Shown: one piece after another, positions 50,004 through 57,700 of the stretch
Position numbering within the stretch: position 1 is the first letter of the stretch
Layout: every line of letters starts with the position of its first letter
NCBI RefSeq assembly: GCF_004769555.1
Contig: NZ_RQFY01000001.1
Span: forward strand, 558,001 to 622,000
Source of the DNA: Leptospira koniambonensis
GTDB taxonomy: Bacteria > Spirochaetota > Leptospiria > Leptospirales > Leptospiraceae
Direction of reading: 5' to 3'
DNA length: 64,000 nucleotides
Position numbers and translations under genes: made by a program
The notes under the pieces: generated by a model
What the model was told of the DNA's origin: nothing
What the model saw: the letters and a program-made list of their open reading frames with translations, nothing else
The model's database searches: none

Positions 50004-50720
50004 TTAGATATTTGAGTTTTCCTTATGGAGTGAAGGAAGAAATCCAGATAGTATGCTCATTTCTTCCAAACAATGAATCTGCAGATCTTTCCCTCCAGAA
50101 CGACTTACAGCTACCAGCCGAATAATAGGCAAATTGGCAAAAGATGAAAGCCTGAAAATACTGAATTTAGAGCCTCGAGCCTTTACATGACCCAGCCAAA
50201 AACGAGATCGCATTTCAGAACCATCTTCTGTTCGCTTAACCGCATGGCATAAAAGACCAAAATTTACTGGCAAATCCAAATCACCTACGATAGCACAAGC
50301 AACAAAATGATCCTTATCATTCGGATCCACATCGAAGAACAAAGCCGGATCTACAAAGTTGATCCGGAGTTTCATCAGAATAGAGCCTATATATTCATGA
50401 ACAAGGTGACTTGCGCCGACTAAGGCTCCGGGCTCTTTCGATTCCCAATCCATCCAGACATGAGCTTTGGGATGCCAACGTTTATAATCTTCCGTAGTTT
50501 GGAGATATTCAGAAAACCAGAGCCTCACCATTTCCGGCGTCACTCCTGGCATAGGAGTAAGTGCCGAGACTTGCAATGTGCCATTCAAAAGTCTTTCTAA
50601 GGCTGTCGCGAAGTCACCGTTAAGAAGATCATCCAGTTTCCTAGGTTTGGAAAAGGCCGATAACCCCAAATTCAAAATCAGAAATATTAATACAAATCCG
50701 GCAAACCACAGTAATCCCAT
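50004..50720 (-). CDS. DAPG-hydrolase (PhlG)-like protein with membrane anchor
   Basis: 238 residues with one N-terminal membrane segment (~3-20). The segment GVTPEMVRLWFSEYLQTTEDYKRWHPKAHVWMDW contains the His and Trp pattern of the PhlG/DAPG hydrolase family, which cleaves carbon-carbon bonds in 2,4-diacetylphloroglucinol. Further His and acidic residues (GASHLVHEYIG, FDVDPNDKDHF) could complete the zinc site. Leptospires are not known to handle DAPG, so the natural substrate is probably a different aromatic ketone. The gene stands alone. Confidence 0.68.
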   Translation of the reverse strand: MGLLWFAGFVLIFLILNLGLSAFSKPRKLDDLLNGDFATALERLLNGTLQVSALTPMPGVTPEMVRLWFSEYLQTTEDYKRWHPKAHVWMDWESKEPGALVGASHLVHEYIGSILMKLRINFVDPALFFDVDPNDKDHFVACAIVGDLDLPVNFGLLCHAVKRTEDGSEMRSRFWLGHVKARGSKFSIFRLSSFANLPIIRLVAVSRSGGKDLQIHCLEEMSILSGFLPSLHKENSNI

Positions 50721-50810
50721 AATACAACTCTGTGCATTTTCTTAAGATCTGTCAATAAATTAGATCATGTTCTAGTTTTATTTAAAATCGGTTTTCAGCC
50801 TAAAAGCCTC

Positions 50811-50900
50811 CTACTTACCAAACTTAGGCTTTCCAGATTTCAGATTTAATTTCTTCTCCAATTCTACTAAGAACTTCCCGTATATTTCCTGCACTTTCTC
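50811..50900 (-). other. Open in-frame tail after the sulfatase-like gene (possible lost C-terminus)
   Basis: Directly after two consecutive stop codons (50901-50906) ending the upstream gene, the same frame stays open for 29 codons (EKVQEIYGKF... ending KPKFGK, stop TAG). The composition is charged and protein-like. It may be the former C-terminus cut off by nonsense changes. It could also be chance, because 29 open codons in AT-rich DNA are not rare. Confidence 0.3.
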
Positions 50901-50903
50901 TCA

Positions 50904-52532
50904 TCAATGTCTTTGCAAAAATTTTAAAATATTATAATTTTTTGATACTTTCATTTCGGATTCACCCAAATCGCTTTCAATAAGATCTCCGCCATTTTCT
51001 TCTAAAAAGTATTTTTTATCCTTATACAAAATTCCTCTGGAGTTTTTCGGCCCCCAGGAATAGAGCGGCATTTGAAACTCGTAGTTAGAATTAAAAAAGG
51101 AGGTCCCATCCTTTTCATCATAAGATCCAAAATCCAAAAGTTCTAATAAAGATGGAAATACATCATGGATCCCACCCTTTTCCGCACTTGACATCAAAAG
51201 CCCCGGAGAATAATAAAGAAAAGGCACTCGTACTTCCTCGTTTCGAATCGAGAATCCATGCTTATAAACCCCGAACTTTCCAAAGGACTCTCCATGATCC
51301 GAAAGAAGTAAATAAATTGTTTGGTTTGGCGTCCTATCTTCATTTTTTCGCACAAAAGAATCTATGAGATGGAGTTCGTTCTCCAAGGAATTTAAATAGC
51401 GTCCGTAATCAGAATCTTCTTCAAATTTATGAAATTTCTCGGGAAGGGGATTAAAGTAAGGAGAATGAGTATTCGTAAAGTATAAAATATACAAATAGGG
51501 AGAAACATCTAATTTAGAAAAATCGGATGCAAAATCTACAAGGACCGAATCTTCCAAGCCCCATTGAAACTCTTTGTAATCCTTTTTTGCATTGCTTCTA
51601 AAATAATTTCGATCGTAAAAATAAATTCGCCAATCCTCCATCATCCTTCGAATATTTTCGAAATAGCCTGGGCCAGAAAATAAAAATCGTATCTTATAAC
51701 CAGCTCTTTCAAACTCTGCTGTTATAGGTTTTGCAGACTTTATATCTTCAGAATTTGGCTCTCTTCTCGAATCAGAATAGTTCCCAGTAAATAATGAAAA
51801 TAAAGAATTCGAACTATGAGGAACTGGTACAAAAAAATATTCAATCTCTCCCCAATTTTTGAATGAAGACCGATCTACTTGCATAAAGGCTTCTTTACTA
51901 ACACCTTCCAAAAGAAAAATAATTATATTTTTATTATATTTTGGTTTAGAATTCGAATTTGATTTTGAAAATCGATTTAAGGTCTTTAGGTCCGGATCAG
52001 AGACTAACTTTCCTGCAAATAACAGGGTATAATTACACCCGACTATGAGAAGAAAAATTAAAATTGGAATCGCGGGAAATCCGGTTCTACCCTTTTCCAA
52101 AAATAGCCTATTGGCTTTCGGGATAAAGAGAAGACATACTATACTAGAGAATAAGAACCAGAAATGGTAAAGGAACCCTAACCTACTCAAGGCAGAAAAA
52201 GAATCGTAATATAAAATTCCTAAATTTTGAAAGAAATATAATGTTAACCCAAAATCGGGAACTAATTTCAGGTTTGCATACGAAAGCCCAGAAAGATAGA
52301 AGATCAAATGAATTAGGATTAAATATAGAATTTGAACATAGCCCAGATAGGGAGATCCGTCTTTCTTTTCGAAAAAATATAAGGCAATAAATAAAAAAAT
52401 CGTTAAGAAGCAGATCGCTACAAAAAGAAAAAGCGAGATCCGAAACAAGCCAGGCCCTATCAACAAACCGAAGTAAGATGAAAACAAGGAAATGATTGGA
52501 AAGATCAAATAAAATCCAGATCGCCAAAACAT
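50904..52532 (-). CDS. Sulfatase-fold phosphoglycol/phosphoethanolamine transferase-like membrane protein
   Basis: 542 residues. Five membrane helices (~1-175) are followed by an extracytoplasmic alkaline-phosphatase-superfamily domain. It starts at NIIIFLLEGVSKEAF; a likely nucleophile Ser or neighbouring residue lies in PHSSNSLFSLFTGNY (~240), and YLLLSDHGESFGKFGVYKHG (~408-427) holds the metal ligands. The fold matches LtaS and EptA-like enzymes that transfer polar groups from phospholipids to envelope glycans or lipids. Exact substrates are unknown. It follows pbpC by two bases, forming a run with alpha-2-macroglobulin, so a role in envelope repair is plausible. Confidence 0.82.
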   Translation of the reverse strand: MFWRSGFYLIFPIISLFSSYFGLLIGPGLFRISLFLFVAICFLTIFLFIALYFFEKKDGSPYLGYVQILYLILIHLIFYLSGLSYANLKLVPDFGLTLYFFQNLGILYYDSFSALSRLGFLYHFWFLFSSIVCLLFIPKANRLFLEKGRTGFPAIPILIFLLIVGCNYTLLFAGKLVSDPDLKTLNRFSKSNSNSKPKYNKNIIIFLLEGVSKEAFMQVDRSSFKNWGEIEYFFVPVPHSSNSLFSLFTGNYSDSRREPNSEDIKSAKPITAEFERAGYKIRFLFSGPGYFENIRRMMEDWRIYFYDRNYFRSNAKKDYKEFQWGLEDSVLVDFASDFSKLDVSPYLYILYFTNTHSPYFNPLPEKFHKFEEDSDYGRYLNSLENELHLIDSFVRKNEDRTPNQTIYLLLSDHGESFGKFGVYKHGFSIRNEEVRVPFLYYSPGLLMSSAEKGGIHDVFPSLLELLDFGSYDEKDGTSFFNSNYEFQMPLYSWGPKNSRGILYKDKKYFLEENGGDLIESDLGESEMKVSKNYNILKFLQRH

Positions 52533-52534
52533 TT

Positions 52535-54715
52535 CTATTCCACTTTAAAATAAAATTCTTCCAATACAACTTGGTTGCGATAAATCGAAAATCGATGGGT
52601 ACCTTTACTCAAAGAAATCGTTAACTCAACCTCCGCAAAGAATGGTTTTCTTCCTTGTTCGTCAATCTCATAGGAGTATTCTTCGCTTCGAGCTTGGCCT
52701 GGATATAGAATTCGAATCGGAATTTTCTGTAGCTTGCTGGGTAGATTCGAATCGATTATATATGTCTCTCCTTCCGCTGGAGACAAGACAGAAGGAACAT
52801 CCTCGTGATAAAAATTAAGTTCTGAAAAATTTTTGGGATGATCCAATTTGCAAACTTCATTATTTGAATCTGATTTAGGAAATATCTCCCGATATGTAAG
52901 GCAATTTTCTCCAGCAGGGGATCCGCTTAATCTACAATACGTCCTTTCCTCGAATTCGGAAGGATACAGAAATGAATGTTTTTTATCCTTATATAGATGC
53001 CTCATAACTGATTGGAAAATCCTGCCCGCGCCAAAAGCTCCTGATATATTTGCAGTTCTCTCTCCATTAAAATTTCCAACCCAAACCGCAACGATATACT
53101 CTTCCGTAAAACCGATTGTCCAAGAGTCGCGATAATCTTTTGAAGTCCCCGTCTTTGCCGCAACCGCAAAAGGAAAATCGAGAAAGTTACGCGTCCCAAA
53201 GACCCTGCGACGAATTTCTTTGTCTGCAAGTATATGTTTGATCTGGATGGAACTCCTTAAACTTAGGACTTTTTTCGCAGAGCCAAAATTAACAGACTCT
53301 CCATTTTCCATTCTACCTAATCGAATAGGAGTTAGCCTTCCCTCATTAATAAAAAGAGAATATACTCTCGCGAGTTGAATTAGATTCGACTCTCCCACCC
53401 CTAATGCGATTCCCGCTCCATAATATTCGGGTTCTTTAGTTAGATGAGCCATTCCCACGTCTCTTAAGGAACGAAGAAAGAAATCGATCCCTAATTTTTG
53501 CATCATTCGATATGCCGGAGTATTTCTGGATAATGCCAATGCTTCTCTCAGAGTCATTCTGCCCCAAAAACTTAGATCGCTATTTTTGGGACGAAAACTG
53601 GACTCAGAATCCACTTTTACACTCACTTCGGAATCGGTCAGAATTGTGCTCGGTTTGTATCCGAATCGATCCATCGCAAGCGCATATAGAAATGGTTTTA
53701 GGGTACTCCCTGCATTTCTCAAGGCAATGGTTCCATTTATTTGGCCGGAAACCTCTTCACTATAATCTTTAGAACCGACCATGGATACCAATTGTAAAGC
53801 TCCGTCTTCTTCACTTTTTCTTAATACTAGAACAGCACCGTCATTCGCACGAAATTGTTTTAGGTAAGTAAGTTCGGCGGCTAATATACTACGAATTGTT
53901 TCCGTCAAATTCAAAGAAAATTCTGATTGGAATTTACCAGACAGATTCGGGTATTCCTTCCGAATCCAATCGATATAATGAGAAGCGACCGTTCCTTTAG
54001 AACCGTTTGAATACTGCCTATTTTCAAATATTCCCGTTTCGATCTGAGAAATATTCGCGGAACATTCAGCACAAATCTTAAGGCGAACAGATTCATATCG
54101 TTTCAAAAAAGATTCCCTCGTCATCGATGGATTTCTAAGGAGAATAACTAAGGATATCGAATCTTCTCTCGTCAGGAAATGTACATCTTTCCCTAAAATC
54201 CGTTTGGAAGCGACAGAAAAGCCAGATTGATTGAATTTTGTAGGAACTCGATTTAAATAGGCTTCCAAAATCCTATTCTTGTCGAATGCAAGGTTTAAAT
54301 AAATAGCATATAGAATCTCTTGCAATTTACGCAAATAGATATTCTTGGATAATGTAGAAGAAAAAACGATCCTAGCCAATTGCTGATGGATTGTGGAGCC
54401 TCCAGAAACGATACGACCTTTGGAATAATTTTGGTAAGAGGCTCTAACGATCGCAATTGGATCTATTCCTAAACTATAATAGAACCTCTTATCCTCCAAT
54501 TCTAGCACAGTTCTTTTCAGGTTTTCAGGATATTCGGAAATAGGAATCCATTCTGTGAATGTCTCCTCTTCCTTTGTAGGCAAACGACTCATTGCAATCT
54601 TCTCTGAAGAATAAAATGCAAGAGACTGCTCCCCCTTTAAATATGCCCCGTCGATAGGTAACAACCTTAGGATAAAAAAAAGAAGTGGGATAAGATAAAA
54701 TTCAAGCCAAAGCAT
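52535..54715 (-). CDS. pbpC: Penicillin-binding protein 1C
   Basis: 726 residues. After an N-terminal membrane segment there is a GT51 transglycosylase domain (~60-230) with LEDKRFYYSLGIDPIAIVRA and the GGSTIHQQLAR motif. The transpeptidase domain (~290-560) has SxxK in AGSTLKPF (~333), SxN in LSRNTPA and KTGTS (~521). A C-terminal BiPBP_C-type beta domain (~620-726) marks PBP1C rather than 1A. It makes or repairs peptidoglycan in the periplasm. As in E. coli, it is adjacent to an alpha-2-macroglobulin gene. The ATG lies 39 bases after that gene's stop. Confidence 0.93.
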   Translation of the reverse strand: MLWLEFYLIPLLFFILRLLPIDGAYLKGEQSLAFYSSEKIAMSRLPTKEEETFTEWIPISEYPENLKRTVLELEDKRFYYSLGIDPIAIVRASYQNYSKGRIVSGGSTIHQQLARIVFSSTLSKNIYLRKLQEILYAIYLNLAFDKNRILEAYLNRVPTKFNQSGFSVASKRILGKDVHFLTREDSISLVILLRNPSMTRESFLKRYESVRLKICAECSANISQIETGIFENRQYSNGSKGTVASHYIDWIRKEYPNLSGKFQSEFSLNLTETIRSILAAELTYLKQFRANDGAVLVLRKSEEDGALQLVSMVGSKDYSEEVSGQINGTIALRNAGSTLKPFLYALAMDRFGYKPSTILTDSEVSVKVDSESSFRPKNSDLSFWGRMTLREALALSRNTPAYRMMQKLGIDFFLRSLRDVGMAHLTKEPEYYGAGIALGVGESNLIQLARVYSLFINEGRLTPIRLGRMENGESVNFGSAKKVLSLRSSIQIKHILADKEIRRRVFGTRNFLDFPFAVAAKTGTSKDYRDSWTIGFTEEYIVAVWVGNFNGERTANISGAFGAGRIFQSVMRHLYKDKKHSFLYPSEFEERTYCRLSGSPAGENCLTYREIFPKSDSNNEVCKLDHPKNFSELNFYHEDVPSVLSPAEGETYIIDSNLPSKLQKIPIRILYPGQARSEEYSYEIDEQGRKPFFAEVELTISLSKGTHRFSIYRNQVVLEEFYFKVE

Positions 54716-54754
54716 GATTCGCTCCGGAAAATTTCAACTTCCTCATCTCACAAC

Positions 54755-57700
54755 CTAATGAACATTAATCGGACCACCTGCAGTTCGTCCGAAAATTTCT
54801 GGCTCATACATCAACTTCGCCTGTGCGGCAGGGAAATTCGCAGTCCCTCTTTGGGTAGGCCTTAGGAAATAAAAATACTCATGTGCGCCTTCCCAAAGAT
54901 AATTTGCGGTGAACAGGAATTGATCGTCTCTGTATTCGGTCCTTTCTCCAGAATAATTCCAATAGTATTCTTCATTAAGAGTCTTTTTGGGTAGATTCAA
55001 TGAAACACTTTCCGTATCGAATTCAGGATTCATAATCTCCATATTGGAAGGGATCGGATCGGTCAAAACGAATTGTCTTGCTGGTTTCGGATTGATCACC
55101 GTCAATTTCACCAGATAGATTTTACCTCTTACGAAATCGTTTTTGACCTTACGTCCGAAAGGAAACGCCTTGGATTTGTCGGAAATATCGAAAATCTCCC
55201 GATGAACTTCAAACCCTTCGTCTCTTGCTTTTACTTTAGGTAAGATTGGCTTATATTCCAAAGATGCTCGATAATACATTCTCCCGGAGGACTTTTCGTT
55301 TCTTACGATAAAGTCCTGAACCGTTCCTGGACTCACCAAAGAGTAGAGATCGTCCAAAGAGAACGTGAAATTCGCAGATCGTAATTCATTCGGAGGAAAT
55401 GTGGTCTTCGCAATCTGTTTACTCCCGATGGACGCGCTTATTATTTTTTCTTCGGTAAAATTCTTTTCGTAAACGTCACGATACATCTTGAGACTGTAAG
55501 CCATGGCACCCGTACTTTGGCTATCGACCCAATATCTATTATCTCGATCACTTATCACTGCTGAAACGATCTTAGGTATCAAAGGATTTCCTGAATCAAG
55601 AATCATCAATGCCCTCAAAACAATCGCCAAACTTGAGGAAGACGTATAGAACGCTCCTCTGTAACTTCCCCAACTATGTTCCTTTACAAATACATTTTCG
55701 TTCGTGATCTCCAAGGAATTCAAAATCGATTCTATTAAAAACTTGGTATTACTATCTTCTTTGTAGTTTTTCACCTTTTCGATCTTACTGATCGCGATCG
55801 CAAGATAGGCCCTGGCTCGAATCGAGAGCGACTTTTCCTTATCCATTAATACGGATACAATTCCTTTATCATAAATGCCCTCTTCGGAAAGAACATACGC
55901 TATATAGGATAAGGTTTCGAGGATGTAAGAATAACCATCCTTAGGCGGCTCTTTTACATAATTCCTTAAATAAGAAATACCTTTAGAATATAAGGATGAG
56001 TTCACAGAATAACCCGCCTTCTTTGCAGCCTGTAATGTAAACATAACATGGGCGCTCAAGTACGGATCCGAGATTTGTTTAAAACTACTATCTTTCCAAA
56101 GAGTGAATCCTCCGTCCGAATTCTGAAATTCGTCTATCTCATCTAAGAATTGATCCTTGATCTTAAAAAAATCATATCCGCTAGAATCGGAAGGTTTAAA
56201 TCCAAAATCTTCAAGTAGGTTTCCGGATGTCATCGCCAGTAAGAAAGCTGAGGTTCGTTGTTCGGCACAAGAATAAGGATTTGTCTTATAAAAATGGAAC
56301 CCCTTTTCCAGACCGATAAGAGCACTCGTTGAAAATCGAATATTCAAAAAACCGGAACCAGGCTCAATCCCGCTAGGACTCGGAAATTTTATCGCTTCCT
56401 TTTCTTCTTTCTCTGTGAACCAAGAAAGTGCAAAGGCTTCTTCTGGATTGGATTCCTTGATAGGGAATTGGAATGCGAGACGATCCTTATACTCGAATTG
56501 AGGAACCTTTTTATCAATATATCGCTGCCAATTGGTAGGTTCCGCCCCTAAGACTCCTTTTATTATTGGAAGAAAATTCTTTTTTGTCTTTTCTGAATTC
56601 TTTTCCAACTCGATAAGTTTATAATTCAAAGAAACACGGAAGGTAACTTCTACTGACTCGTCCTTAAATACGAAAACTTTTTTTGCAAGTTCATTCGATC
56701 TCAGATAAGGACTTTCCAAGTAAACCTTGAATTCTTGACTATTTCCCGTTTGGTTGATGAGGGTAACGCCAATTTCCATCGAATCTCCGGAGCGAATAAA
56801 TCTAGGAGTGTTGCCGAGTAAAACAGTTGGCTTAGCTACCTTGAATTCTTTTTCGAATTCGTCGTATTTTCCATTCAAACTTCCAGTAGCCATCATCTTA
56901 AATGTAGTGAGGTTATCCGGAAGTTTGAATTCGATATTCTTTTTTCCGTCGGCTCCCATGATGATATTCGGGGACCAAAATGCGGTATAACGTATGTTTT
57001 TCCGAGTTCCGTCTTCCGAATCCACATTAAATCCTCCGGATCCGTTTCCATACACATCTCCTCCCGGGTTTTCCCCTTTCTGGGCTGCATAGAATTGGTC
57101 GATCAATAGTTTCCGTATTTCTAATATTCCTACCGATAGAGGCCAGTTTTTATAAAAGAAATGAAGGGGATCTTCATAGGAATAAGAGATTAGATCTAAA
57201 ACCCCTCTGTCTGCTACACTTAAGGAAACTTCCGCATTCGGTTCTGATTCAATTGAGAGACGAACTATTTCTCCGGGACGATAATAATCCTTATCTGCAT
57301 TAATTACTAATTTCAAACGTTTAGATTCGTTGGAAACATCCAACTTAATTACGTTGGTCTTAATTTCCGGTTTTCCCAGATCCTTTTCAAGAAAATCTTT
57401 CTTTTCCTTGGGACTGAGTGAGTCAGCAGGAAACGTTCTAGGTCGGATCACAGTCACGCCTACATAAACGTTTGGAAGATAGTCTTCCTTAATCGGAATC
57501 TCCAAAGGAACTCCCGCCTGGGTCAGATCTATACTTTTCTGCCAAAGCACCTTTTCCCTTTCTATAGTCACGATCGCCTTAGCTTTCGGAAAATTTGATT
57601 TAACTAGGATCTTAGCAATATCTCCAGGTTTGTAATTTGTCTTATCCGGAATAAGTCCTACAGTATTATCGTCCTTAGAATCCCAATAGATTGCTTCTCC

